Both the position numbers and the translations under genes were made by a program. Shown here one piece after another: positions 34,301-49,300 of a stretch of 64,000 nt of DNA. The stretch is taken from the NCBI RefSeq assembly GCF_964355755.1, contig NC_092672.1:28700501-28764500 (forward strand), written 5' to 3'. The notes beneath the pieces were generated by a model that ran no database searches, was not told the DNA's origin, and was given only the letters and a program-made list of their open reading frames with translations. How positions within the stretch are numbered: position 1 is the first letter of the stretch; each line of letters opens with the position of its first letter. The DNA comes from Antedon mediterranea (Eukaryota; Echinodermata; Crinoidea; Comatulida; Antedonidae).

Positions 34301-37300
34301 ACACCGAGTCGGGTACTTATTCTGTTAGCTTTGGAGGAGAACTTTATTTATATCAACTACACACCGGTAAGAACGTAGTCCTAAATGTTGAATCTGTAAA
34401 TCCAAAATTATTGCATAATAATAATCAAAAATCAAATCATCAAATCAAATCAACATAATAAGAAGTAAATAACAATAACAAAAATGCAGTATTGCGTCAT
34501 CATGTAATAAAGCAAAATGATACCCTTTTCAGATATTAAAGGAGTAACACCAAATTACGGCAGCTACAGAGGAGGTACCCATATCACCATTGCTGGTAAA
34601 TACTTTGGAACCAAGATAGAAAACGTTGCTGTTGATGTTGGTGGAGTCAAATGTGAGTTAGTCAGCGTTAAAGATAATGCTATTGAATGCATCACTGGAG
34701 AACAGCCTAGCAATCAAACAACCTTTCCCGGCAACCGAGGTATTTACAGAGAAGTATGGACAGACACATATTTTAACAGGTAAACGATATTGTTTAATTG
34801 AAATTTGGAAATGTTTTAATTTCTTAAGTTTCTGTTCCTCCTTTTGGTCGTATTTACTGTAGATTATTTTAACGTAACTTTGACATTATGACCAAGAAAA
34901 AGAGTCTTTCCTTTTCGTTTTCTTTTCCATGTTATAGTAGCGTTGCAAAAATGACTTTCAAAGCGGTCAGCGCGAATTAAAACCGAGTCGCAGGATGTGC
35001 CATTGAGATTGAACATTTGAGGAAGCCAAACTTTGGACCAAGCTGTTATACATGTGATTTTTTTCAATGTCACTTTCATGCAAACTTTTAGTTAGTTTGT
35101 CAAGTTTACGATGAGAGCAATAAGTCAGATGTTTACACTACCACCAGCAGTGTTATCAAAATTACCTCACCTGGTTTTCACTCATTTTCAACAACCGTCT
35201 TTATCTAAATGACTGTAAAGATAATCATAATTTGTAAGTTCTGACAAATTTACTGAGTGTATTATCAACATTATTGACAAATTTTTGTCGATATCTAATA
35301 TTTTAGGGTTATCATAATTGATGTATGTTTCAAGAATAACCAAATATTTGCCTAATTATCGGCTCACACGTTGAATCATAAAATGCAGGACATATTTGCA
35401 AACTTGTTGAGATGATAATAACTATAATGGTTCAGAACGTTGATCTTCTAAATGACAAAGGCTAAATCCTTGTCCAGGGCATATAATATGATTGGTAAAC
35501 ATGTCTGTACGAACTTTAGGCCTAGGCCTACTTTTTCACAACAGATAAAAATTATCTTTGAAGTGCTGGTATTGTCTGTTATCTAAAACGATAAATATAA
35601 CACTAGAAATAACGTATTGTTGCACTAGACCTATATTGCCTTTTTCACCTTGTTAACATTTTATTCTTGTATTTTAAATATTTGTATTTTATGCTTTTCC
35701 TTCGGGAATTTTTAAAAATAAATGAATGAAACAAAATAAATAAGTAAACCTAACATAATGTTGATCTTTGTGGTACTTTTGCAAAAGTGTGATAAGTTTT
35801 CCTTCACTTTTTATGTGTATAATCCTTGAGAATCTATTTCAAAAGCTGTTCCAAAATAATCGTAAACTGTCACGATTTTATATATCCATATTAATTGACA
35901 TATTTGCTTCTTACTTCAACGGCTTTAGTTATAGTAGTCCTAGATGCACACGTTTGGTTTTAAAAACTGTAAGTAATATGCTTCGGTGTAAGTTGTTGAA
36001 CATATACATAAACATATACGATAGTAAAACTGATTTTTTTTCCTCATTTTAATTCATTTTAGTGACTTCTCTGATGCTAACTGGAACACATCGGCCAGTG
36101 ATTACAACATTGAGGTGCGAGACGAGTTCCAGTCTCCAGATGATCCCACGTTTGGAGAGACCGATTACTACTCGTCCAGATATAGGGGCTATTTTGTGGC
36201 ACCATACGACGGTGTATTTAAATTCATGATTTACAGCGATGACCAATCAGAACTATACTTCAGCATGACAGAGAATCCGGAAGATAAAGTAAGACATTTT
36301 AAAATGCTATTATAACACTGTATTACTTTATGTGCCTATTTCGTATATTTCTGACATAAAAGAATAATTTTCTGATGTATTTTGTCAAGGTGTATTTATA
36401 AAGAAATGTATTTAATAGTATTATCTGTTATAGTAATAAAAACAGTCTATTAATAAAAAGAGACACGTAATAAATAGAGATGTGCGTTCAAAATGATGAC
36501 GATGTTACTTGCCCGTTCACAAATGGATTACACTAGGATCCATCAGGATGTTAGTTCTCATTTCGGATACATTTAATGACTTCTTTCTTCTCGAATCAAA
36601 ACTAACTTGTGCAAACGCATTCCAAATATGATGAAATGAGATGAGTTTTTGGTATCCATAAAGAAACCATTTATTCCCTTTTTTTTGTAGGTAAAAATTG
36701 CATTCAATTCATGGGTAACAGGTAACTTTTACACCCGTCCCGACGAACAGATATCCGACGCGTTGACACTAACTGGCGGGAACCACTACTACATCGAAGC
36801 CTATCTTCGTGAAGGATACGGATCAGCCTATATCAACGTTGGTTTGATGATGTTTGATCTGCCGATTAGTAATGCTGATTATAGCGGAGCAGTTAACGAA
36901 GAACAAACAATATCAATTACATCAACTAAGAATAATGAACAACAGGTAGACCTAAATTAAATTTATTTTAAGTACCATGCCGTTCATACCTTGATTTTAT
37001 CTTATTTTTCACACCTGTACTGGATTAGTTTCCTTTGCAAAATCCGCTCTATTATCAATGTAACCATGACATTGCATCAATCTCCAAAACTTACACTGAC
37101 TTGAATACAAATGCCCGCTAATAATAGGACACTTGTAAAAGTAAGTCAGGCCTAGGTCATTCTGAAAAACAAGACAAATTGTCAAGCAAGACCAACAAAG
37201 AATATGACTACATGATGTACAGTTTGACTTTATCGAAATGTTTTAAACTATGCTATTGAAGGATTTACTTTTGTTAAACTGGCAGTGTCTCTCGCATTAA

Positions 37301-40300
37301 ACTCAGTCTGCACTATTAAACTAGTCTGACAAAAAATGGCGATGTGGCTAAATATGGTAGTGATATGCCCAAATATGACATCATCATTTCCATATATTGG
37401 CACATCACATTTTCGCTTAAAGTTTGATAGTGTAGACAGAGCTTTAGATGAGTTCACATGACAGTTAACACCAGATAAATAATTTAGCAGTTCGTTTAGT
37501 ATGACTTAAGTAAAAAACCGACAAAACAATTCATTATCTTTAAAGGTTTTAAGTATTAATGGAGGAGATGGAGAAGTTCAAGAAATACTGTTGTTGTTTT
37601 CAAACTGTTCAAATGAAGACACGGAAAATGAATATGTACGAGTATGCGAAGATCTGGAAGGAATTTTCAGCATTTCATTTATGGATGAAACCACAGGTAA
37701 CACTTTACTTTACTTACTAACAATATCAATAATTCCAATACTGGTTACACCATCGCAAGATGCCAGTTTCATTTCTAACTATATAATATAATAATATAAT
37801 AATATAATACAATTATAAATAATTCAATATACAATATGTTTTCCTCTATTTAGCTTCATTATCTGCTGATGCCACTGCCAATGAGGTACAAGATGCTATT
37901 AACAACCTACAGAACGTTACATATTCTGTGTCTGTCAATAAAACAATACGACTTGCTGGAAATGTGTTTGTGATTCATTTCCCATCAGGTTCGGGTAAGC
38001 AGATAATTTCATGAAACATGGCTTTGTTGTATTGCAAATTCTATATTCTATATCTCTGTTTTCTTCCTCTTGAATATTGAACTCTTTTTTATAAATCGTA
38101 TGACCTTTAAAAGAGGTTACGAGAGCATGAGAAAATGCATGAAGGAGAATAAAGTACAAGAGGTGTGCCAATCACCATTAATATATAACTTAGTTAATCG
38201 TGTCCGATGAAATTCCAATTATATGTATAATGTAGTTGCTTTTAATATGTCCTAAACAACTATTACTGCTACTAAAAATAAATGTAACTTTTTTGCTTGA
38301 CAAAAGCAGAGTTTGTTAATTAAAATTTAATATTGGAATATTCTAGACACAGTATAATTACGTTCCTTTGAATTCAGTAACAATAGTATATTCTTTAAAA
38401 ATGTCTTCAATTCTTAAATATACAAAAAAAAAAGGTTTTTGTAATATTATTCTTATTTAGGTAATGTTCAACAATTGGTTGGAATGTCCGATGACTTCGA
38501 GGTCGAGAGCTCCACCACGGTTGAAGGAAGCATGGCTACCATTGACAGTTTCACTGTCAAATTTGACGAAATTGAAAGCGCAGAACTGTCAAGTTCATCA
38601 ACTGCTGGAGATTTTGAAGAAGCTTTAACACAGATGTTCACTGTCCAATGTCAACAAGATTCAGAATCTAGTGGTCTTTACACAAATGATTACGAGGGTA
38701 CTGCAAGTGGGTATGAGTCCGGCGCACGGGTGATGGATGTGGAACCATACTGTGGACAGGCTTCTTTGAAGAATCCTAGTATAATTTACGCAGCAGGAGA
38801 AACTGTGTCATCTAATGGAGAGACTGTTGATGTAATCGATGCCAAAAAAAATGGAAAGGTAATAATTATAAGATTTTGTTGTTGACTTTTACGTGGTTTA
38901 TGCGCGTAATAAGGTTTAGTGCATGCCAGCTTTGGCGGGAAAACGACAGAAGATCAATGAAAAGCAAAGAATTGCTCTTGTCACTGTATTTGTACTGTTT
39001 CTTATTATTTAAAGTAAATCGGAACGAAAACGAACACAACCAAAGTCTTCTAGTTTTCTTTTAATTAGGCCTATTGATCCCGAGAAAAGCAACACATCAC
39101 TATAACTAGATAAATTGTAAATCCCAGATGCAAATCTGTCTACTATCGGGATTTTGTTTCTTATGAAATTTCAACTACACTAAAATCCCACAAATTGAAT
39201 ACTTTGGGATGTTTTTCTTGTATATGTTTTTATTGTAAATGAATTCAATTACGGCTATCCTTACACATTTTTCTATATACAAGAACAACAAAAAACATAA
39301 TGTAATTACATTAATTACAGGTATGCTTTGCTTATAATGGAGCCCTGTCACAGGAAGTAAAGTTCACAATTCGTTGGAAACATAATGAAGATGGAGATCA
39401 AAGAAGTGAGAGAGTTTACAGAGTGTCTGAACTGACAAAGACAACAAGGTAAGAAGACCATGTGTTACTGTGCGTCTTTTGAACTGGTACTGCATTATAC
39501 GATTAAGAGAGTTCGTATCAGGTATAATCAACTTTTGAATATTAAGGCTTAATACTATGCATTGCTTAATCAACGTAAAAGCATGGCGATTATTATTACT
39601 ATTTTATTTGTTATTACCCATTATTAATACTTTTTTTTCAAATACCAAACACCAATAGCAAGAAGACGATAACAGGATGCTTTTTTTTGTCTTATATAGG
39701 ATCAACCCACTTTTATTTCTTCATCAATAAAGTGTTCGTTTACAATGCATTGTACATGAGTAATGTAATGATACAATACAATATAACTGACATTAAATAA
39801 CTTTCAGTACATCTGATATCTCACTCCTACCATTGCATTTTATATATAATAGTATAAAGAAAGAAGAAAAAAAAAAACTTTACTCTATGTTATACACTCG
39901 TTTTTCAATCCTTAACAATGTACGTATAATTTACCACAGAATTCTTTATTTTATAACTCTTTTATCTCTTTATGGCAATCAAAAAAAGTTATATTTTACT
40001 TTACCTAAATATCAATTTTATAAATTTTAAATTTATACCTTGCTAAATTGTTACGGTCCATATCTGACCACATTTTGTTGCCTTTTCTTTATTTATTAAC
40101 AACTCACAATTGATTATACCTTCTAACTCCGCAGTGAACATTAACCATGGACATTTTTTAACAAGTCCTAATCTATGTTTGACTTTACTTTTATAAACAC
40201 AGAAAGTTAAAATGAAAAATATTTTATTAATTTTGACATCATATTTTCCAAGTACAATTTTCTCCAATGTAACTTCCTGAGTAAATGCAAAACATGTTTT

Positions 40301-43300
40301 CAGCATAGCGCAACATTTTACCCAGCAATGTTTTACTTCTTTGCATGTAAATAACATATGCTTTTCATTTTCAACCTCCTCATTACAATATTCACAATAA
40401 TTACTGTTGGACAAATTCCATAATTGTAGCTTACACTTAGTTGGGTAAAATTTTATGTAGAAACTTAAAATTAAAGAAAGCCACTCTTTTTATGTGCAAC
40501 ATACTCTTAACTTTGTTTTTCCAACATAGATTCCAGTCAATAAAACAATTTTGAAGTTGGTTTTCCCATTTATCTTGTGCTTTTGGTATGCACGCTTTAT
40601 ATGCTACATCGGTAAAAGTGGAATAGAATTGTTTGACAGTTGTATAATTTGAAGTAACATTAACATTTTTGTCTATTGTATCAACCTCTTTATGTATATA
40701 ACAATAGGATTTCTCAACCACTATAACTTTCCAGCTTCTCGGAATAGCGTCAATTAGTGCCATATATATTAAAAATGCATTTTCCATTCGTTTCAACTGT
40801 GGAGTTATTTCATTAATATGCTTAAATCTAGACTTAACCATAATATCGCCTACTGTTTTTATACCTGAATTCACCCAAGATTTACAGAATAGTGATTTTT
40901 TGTTATGCATGACATATTATATTCTCCCATAACCTCTGAGTTTTTTTATTTTACATATACATTGAGGTTTTTTAGCATAAATATTATTAAACCGTATGCA
41001 GGCTTTAAGCATATTTATATAGAATGTATTCACATATTTGAGTGCATTATGCTTCTCAAAGTTTTCTTCCGTCATACTTAATGTATAATCAATTGGATAT
41101 AAATTGTATAATGGAATACATTTCCACTTTCCTGGATCCGGGCTTAGTAAACGTTTTACCTAGCCTAACTTTAAAGATTCAATCATAGAGTTAAATTCAA
41201 TCATTTTAATCCCACCATGTTTTGTATCAGAGTATTTCTTTAATTTTTTTTCTTTATTACCACTCCATAAAAAGTTGTATAACATCTTGTTTATTTCAGG
41301 AATAATATATTTTGGCAAGTCTGTGACACTTGCATTATAAATAAGTTTTGATAACGCTAGTGTTTTGATTACCTTGATTTTCCCAAAGAATGATATTTTT
41401 CTTTTTTCCCAAGTTTTAAGGATCTTTTTTAGATTTTCAATTTTCTCATACCAATTTTTTGTATTGCAAATATCCTTATCATAACCAATGTAAATACCTA
41501 GAAACTTAATAGGTTCTTGATTAAAGGAATTTTGCAAGAGTTACTAATTTTCTTTTTATCACATCAAATCCACATTCTCCTTGTCTTGGATTTATTTAGC
41601 ATCAGACCTGACATTTCACAAAAACAATCTATTTCGTTAAAATAGCTTTGGTTTATAAATACACTAGACTATAAATACACTACACTATATATAAACATAT
41701 ACAATAAAAACGTGATAGCCTAATATTAAAACAATAACAGATATTCTAAATTCATATTGTTGTAAATAACAATGAAAAGTGTAGTAACAGTAGCGTCGGA
41801 AAAAAAATACTACAACCAACCAACTAATAAATTATGGAAGTTATGGGCATAAATCCCATCTGAAAAATGTGATATTTTCTTCTTCTGCAAAATTTATACT
41901 ATGGGACTAACTACACTTAATGACATGTTTTATTTCGTTTCGTTTATTTATTTGACCAACATTAAATCAATACAATATATTTAAAAAAAACAAAAACCAA
42001 AAAACAAAAACAACAAACCTATTTACCTCTTTTATTTTTATTGGAATGTTAACAAATTATAAAGAAAAGTAATACTCTACCCAATCCTTTCTAGTTCTCT
42101 TTGATAATCGATTGGCAAATAAATTTGTATATGTTTATTTTAAATGTTTGTAGAAACTGATCCTTTAATAAACAGAAAACTTGGTTAAACACATTTTGTT
42201 AAATTTCAGTTGGAGTTATGACTGCTTTGATATATACAGCTATATAAAACTAGATGAAGAACTCAATTTTGATAGCAGTCCCGATTCTCCATTTGATGTT
42301 GAGGTCATTACACTTTACCAAGATGGCGGTGACTTCTACATTGATAACTTGAATATTGGGTCCAGTGAAATAAGATGTAAGTCATTACAGATACCGATAT
42401 ATCTGTAAGAAAACTTCCTGCTCAAAACAGAAAAATATAGAAACGTGGAGTCGTGGATAGCGTGATGTCTGAATAACGTCAAACGTTTCAAGAGAGGGGG
42501 TGGGGGGGATTTCTGTAAGGTGAAAACGAAAGGAAAAAAAAGCTTGTTTGCATCTTTTTAAAAGAACATTTCCTCCTTTCAGTTCAACCCCACCCTATCA
42601 TTCAAGCAATATTTAAGGCAAATACACTTGGCAGACACGTGATCGAAATGAAAATCGCAGAAAATACTAAGAGTAGCCCAATATGAATTCGCCTTTTTAA
42701 TATTTGAAACATGTTTTAAAAGTATAGATTCTATACTAAATATTGTAACGCTTGAAAAGGAACTGATTTCTTCACTGCTTTTGTCACATGTAGTTTTTAA
42801 GTATAACAATGTGGAATTTGTTGTTTTTCTTAAATCCTGATTTAATAGATATGCTCTCTTTTAATAATGTTTATTTGTGGTTTTCAGATCTTCAAACTCG
42901 TCCTGCAGCTCGACCAAACGATATATTTGTTACAGATGTATCCGTTGTAAAAGACACAAACAGCTTTAATATCACACTGTTTGCAGCAAACTGTGCTTAC
43001 GGATTTCCTCTTCTCCAAGTTAAATCTGCAAATATTACAAATGGATCAGTTAAAGACGAAAGTGATTATGTCGAATTTAGCAGCAATGATTGGCGAAATG
43101 GAACAACGATTATTGTTGAAAGAATGATAGCAGCCTCAAAACCAATATCTGGTAGTTTCATGATGGAATGGAATGGTAAAAGCTCAGGTAAGGTCATTTT
43201 AATAATATTACTATACCTATAACATTTGTTAACAGCTATAAATAAGCCCATAGTTACATGAGAAACTTATGCAATAATACCATTAAAAAAATCGTTTCAT

Positions 43301-46300
43301 TGCCATCACAGATGTATACTGTACTCTGATAATAATTGATTATTTGGGCCAACTAACTCAGACATTCGTCACGGTACATCATACACCACCACAACTATAG
43401 TAGGGATAATACAGAAATTGAGCAAATTCATTCAGTAGGCAAAACTCAGGCGGCTTACTCAGAAAATCATTGCTCCACTCTTAGGGTACAGTAGCAGTAA
43501 TGCACACAACCGTGAGCCGGATTTTCCCGTGTTCACTTAATAATTCTGTTCTATTTGTCTTTTTAAATATATAATTTCAGCCATTTTAGTACGCTTTAAT
43601 ATTTAAATCGTATAACACTCATCAAAAATGGTTTAGTATTTAGTTTAGTTATTTACTTCCTTTTAATTAAAAAAAATATATATATTTTTTCCATAGCTGT
43701 ATCTGCCACGTATTCAGCCAAACAAATGAAAGAATTGCTTGAAGGATATTTTGCCACTGGACTGGTGGCTGTAGAAAAGACGTCAACATGCTCATCTTCT
43801 ATCTGGAACATTGAATGGACTGACATTGGTGGTGATCATGAACCCATAGAGGTAAAGGCAATACTTAATGTCTTTGCAAATAAATTAAACATTAAATCTA
43901 ATCTAATAATCTAATACATATTGTGTGTGGAAAAAGAAAGACATAAAAAGAATAAATGTTGTGTTTTACCCCTGGAATTTTCACAATTTTCCCGTATGTT
44001 TTTAGGTACATCCATGCGCTTACTATTCTCAGTTGGTAGTATAGTTCCTGAACAATGTCTTTTTGTTTAGGCATCAGTGTCTCAACAATCCTCGTAGATT
44101 CATATGTTATGTTACATTATAGCCACAGTGTATCCAGGCTTACTAATTTCAGGATTTTAGTGCATCTAACAAATATAATTTGTTTGATATTTTCAGATTA
44201 ATGGAACAGGTTTAGTAGGTGATGACGTTGACATTACAGCTTCTACAGACGTTGATGGCGCACTAGTCCTTGCTCCTATTCCAGGTGACTATCTACGAAC
44301 TCCACATTCGTCGCCTCAAGTAAGTAGTCAAGATTAAAGTAGTTTTATGTTTGGGTCCCACTACAGACGCATGTACGTAACGCAACGTAAGGGATTTGAC
44401 AAATCACATGTGATGAAATATTTGAACCGTCGCTTGCCATTGGTCAACTTTGTGTCTACGTTCTTGCGTTGTATCTCTAATGGAAACCGAGCTGTACTGG
44501 AAACAAAACAAGAGAAAGCATAAGCAATTAGAAAATAACCACATTCGACAATAGTCACGAAACAAAATTAAATTTTTGAAAACAGACTCTTGTCAGATCT
44601 TCAGCCGTCAGTTTTTATTTTTATTTCAGGTTGAAGTCTATATAAATGAAGTGATCTCCAGTTGTGCCACGGATAATTGTACATTTGATTATAATGAAGA
44701 TTACACTGCCGAAATTACAAACATTGACAGACATGCAGGTAATAAAATAAGCACACTCGGTTTCCAATGACTTCTTGACTTTTAGTGTAAAGAATATTGA
44801 CTTATCTGACAGATTGATAAAGCCCTGTTCCCACAAGGCGCAGCACAAGTGCGTTGACCAATCACGTCACGATGAATCTTCCGAACTGTCCCTGGTGATT
44901 GGTAAACTTACTTGCGTTGTTTACTAGTTGTAACCAAGTTCGAGGAAAACGATTACGAAAATTGGCCTTCCCAGCAGGAAATTAAAATTTGACACCTGTA
45001 TATCAGTAACCTGGTTGGGTTAGTGGTATACAATATGTGTTGCGATAAACACGCATATGTTACAGAAGACGCCAGACTTTCCCAGACTAACCTACAGCTT
45101 TAACTTCTTCCTCTTAAATAATATCATCTAGAATGTCTTCCATAAGAAACATTGTGTGCACGTCCATATGTGTTAACTATCCATGTTTTCTGTTGATCAG
45201 GTTCTGAAGTTGAACAGACGACCATCACCATCACAGGCACCGGATTCAGCGTGGAAATTTCTGAGAACATCGTGACCATTGGTGATATAGCATGTGAAGT
45301 ACAATCCTGTGGCGAGACTCAGATAGTCTGCGATGTCCAAAACGGAAAGGCGGGAATTTATGAAGTTGAAGTCAACGTTGTACCTTTTGGATATGCTGAA
45401 AGCAGTAGTGTGTATTAATTTACATTATTATATATTTTAAATATTATGTTGTATTGGAATTTTGTATATTTCACTGGTTAACTTTTTTTAATTCTGGAAA
45501 AGGTATTTTTATGGCGATTCATACTTAATTAATTTTTTTGCACCTTATACATATGAGGAGGCGCGACAGTGTTTCGACTTACTGTTTGACTTTGATTAAA
45601 ATAGGCTAAAAGTTGAGTTGGGTTTTTTGTTGTTTATGATCAGATATCGTAACTCATGATTTTATTCCATATTTCAGCTGATGTATATTTTAACTACACT
45701 GTCAATATAACCAGTATTGAGCCAGAATCAGGCAGTGAATCAGGTATAAACATTAATTTCTCTCTGATATAGCAGACACATTGTTTACTTACAGCAAACA
45801 GCAAAGCAAGGCATGGAGAGGCTATGTATAAAGCCCCTCTTAAAAATAAAGTCAAAGATTCAGGGTGAGAATTGTTGTGGGCGGTTGACTAAGAGCTTGC
45901 TTGACTTGACTAAGAGCTTTGCAGAAACAACTGTATGTTGTGGTAAATAAACTTGACATTGATGAAATGTTTATCTTTTATAGGAGGAACTGAAGTAACT
46001 ATATATGGTCACGGTTTTAGTGATATTCCAGAAGAGAACACAGTTTTCATTGGTAGTACACGATGTGTCGTCACTCATTCAAGCTTTAATGTTATCATTT
46101 GTACATTGGAAGTCCAGGTTAGCAACACAATTTCTTTGTCATAGGCTTGAAATAAACTGGTTTTCTATTATAGCTTATAGGATCCTTCTAGTAAAACACT
46201 TACCACTTATTTATTTTTCATTTTTATTTGTCTCCTTAAATAAAATTACAAACAAAAAACAACATTCATTCAAAACCAGGCAGAAATAAATACTATACAG

Positions 46301-49300
46301 TAGGACTCATATTGCACTGATAGGATACAAACACAATTTAGAAAATGCATAAAAATAGTATATCAAAATAAAATTAAAATATATAGGAATAACATTAAAA
46401 ATCATCAATAAATAGAAAAATCTTACTTACAGTCTTACAACAATTGTTAAGCTGGTTGAATACGATCGTATAGTCGTAATAGCTGTATTTAAAATGAGTG
46501 AAACTTTTATATTCTTCATGATGCACGCGGAATGTGGAAAATTGAGTATTTTAAAGAATTTTCTAACTGCTTATTTCAAAATCAAAGCAAAGCATAAATA
46601 TTCAACCAAAAAGTTTTACTTTTGATCTGTAATATGTACTGATCGAAAACAATAAAACACATACAATAATTATTATATGGCTTATTAAAGCTTTAATATT
46701 AACAATACATTTTACTGTTTCTTTTAAAGAATGAGTCTAGACGACGAAGATCAACAAACACGGTAGATGTTTATGTTGAAATCGATAACCAATCGCACAG
46801 TAAGGTCAATGCATTTACCCAAGATCCAGCCTTAACGCCAACAATATCAAGTATTTCACCAACTTCAAGTAGTGTTCTAGGTTTGTTATTCTTGCTGATT
46901 TAATACAAATTTGTTGATATTGTTTTATGATAATGGGTTCTTTTACTAAATCCTAACTACAGTAGGTTGGGACAAGTTAGCCTATCAATTCTTATATACA
47001 ATACCGGTATTAGATATAACATTAGTTACAATTAAGGTGAAAAAAGATTTAAAAACATGCATTGTAATTTAATACATCGGCTTCTTATAGGATTATTAAA
47101 CACCATGGTTGAAATTTTAACTTTGTGTGCAAAAGTTTTACTTGATGTGCAAAGGTTTTACCTGTATGTGCGCGCGCGCAAAAGTTTTACTTTGTGTAAA
47201 ATAGTGTTACTTGATTTACAAAAGTGATGATTGTATAATTATCTTTTATAGGCCAATGCAGAGAAATTATGAAAAGAAAATTACTACAGAACTTTATTTA
47301 TTTTAAAATATGCGTTTGCGATGTGAAATTCAGGGCTATGATGTTGTTTTAAATATTTTTTTTTTTTGGGATTTGGCGCAAAATTTATTTTGAATATTTT
47401 ATTTTCTTTTTAGGAGGAGGCACCATTGTTATACTTGGTTCAAGCTTCGGTACCAAAGAGCCTATGGTCACTATTAATAAACTTGAATGTTCTGTGACAT
47501 CATTTAATGACACCGAAATTCAATGTACTGTTCCTGGCAACGAACCTGGAATCTATGACGTGACAGTATCTGTGCCAGGAAAAGGTTATGCTAAAACTGG
47601 GTATGTTTCAAGCTATGCTTAAATAGAGATTTTATGAATGTGTCTTTTGATACTTGAAAAGAACTACAGCATTAGTATACAAGACCATTATCTAATTTTC
47701 TCTGAAAATGATTTTGCTTAAGTCAGTATAGAAGGATTTAACTTAAAGTGGTTTTCACTTAGTAGACTTTTTACATTTCCTTCGACATAAGTGTAAATAA
47801 TTATGGCCATTGTGTTATAGTAACATAAAATAATCAATTCGAAATTATTTAAACATCCCACACGGGCAATTCAAATAAAAAGGTCTGAATTAAAATGATC
47901 TTACAAAATATACAAAATATCACAATACATATTACAATATAACAAGAGTCAAAGTTCAAGAATTTAAGAGTCGGATGGCCACTGGCAAAAACGAATTTCT
48001 TTTCCGGTTTGTTCTACATGCCGGCCATCGAAAGCGACGCCCATGAGGCATGAGTTTGAAATCACTGAACAAGGCATGGTTAAATAAATATCTTAATCCT
48101 GATGAATAATAATCAATATAAATATTTATTTTTTCAGACAACAATTTTCGTATGATCTTGTAATTGAAGGCATCTTCCCTGATCATGGTTCTCTGCAAGG
48201 CGGTACAACGGTATTCATTACTGGTTCTGGTTTTGGTACTAATACCTCTTTGGTTGATGTAAGTTTTGGTTTTGTGACCTGTGCCATCACAGATCTGAAT
48301 AATGACCTGATTAAATGTACATCCGGGAGCTCGGGAGTTGTACATACTGTGACCAATCAAGGAAAACATGAAGGTATGTTGATGTTCAAATTAACAAATA
48401 TGCCATTGGAATATTTATTAATCTAAAACTAAAATACGTGTGTGATATACTAACATTGACCTATTAAATAATTATCATTCTGGCAATGATATAATAATGT
48501 TTACAGAGAAGTATAGATTCTGCTAAGGTCCAATCTTCTCTTTCTTTGAAAGACTCTTCCGAATATTGTAAATGCATTCTTAAAACAAGCTATTTAGGTT
48601 CAGGCATTTATCTATAAAATGCATTTTCTGCTCTTTTAAAGATTATGGAGTTGGTTATAAGTGGGATCCACAGGTGTTGAAAATAATGGCAGGAGATACA
48701 GTGATGTGGCAATGGTCAACACCAGCTCTTGTTGACTCTGTAGGTTATACAGTTCAACAAACTGCAGATGCAGATTCGGTAGAATATGATGGTAAAGGGT
48801 TCTATGCAGGATCAAGCTCAAAAAGTGGTATGTTTGTCACTCATAACAACAAGTAGTTGTTTGAAGGGTTTTTGCTGGCATGTAGTCCCCTATAGTCTCT
48901 CATTGGCCGTCTTCGTGTACGAAGTTGTTGGTCATGATATTTCATAGTGGTAGCAAAGGGCTATATGACACAGCATTCCTCCATTCCTTAAACAAAGCTG
49001 AATGAACCAGAACTCTGGTTAACCCGACACATCATGAACTATATTAATGTGACAAGTGTATAGGCTATTCTTTTAAACGCTTGGCCACTCAAGTATTATA
49101 CATATTAAACCATTCACAAATATAATGAAACTTAAGGGAGATAAATTCTACTATTAATTGCCCAGTTATTTAAATGTCGTATCAAATTTAAATTACTTTA
49201 TCAATAGTGCTAATTTTGTTAACCTTTTATATATAATGAATATATTTAACATTAATCTATGTTTTTAAATAGGTACTTATTCTTACACATTCAACAACGA

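Noticed and set aside
40043-40414. Independent zinc-finger gene on the minus strand
   Set aside because: It is the C-terminal part of a broken LINE reverse transcriptase together with 40437-41650.
42484-42511. G-quadruplex regulatory element
   Set aside because: One short G-rich run without four spaced G tracts; too weak.
47956-48369. 137-codon minus-strand frame
   Set aside because: Antisense shadow of IPT exon 48138-48373.
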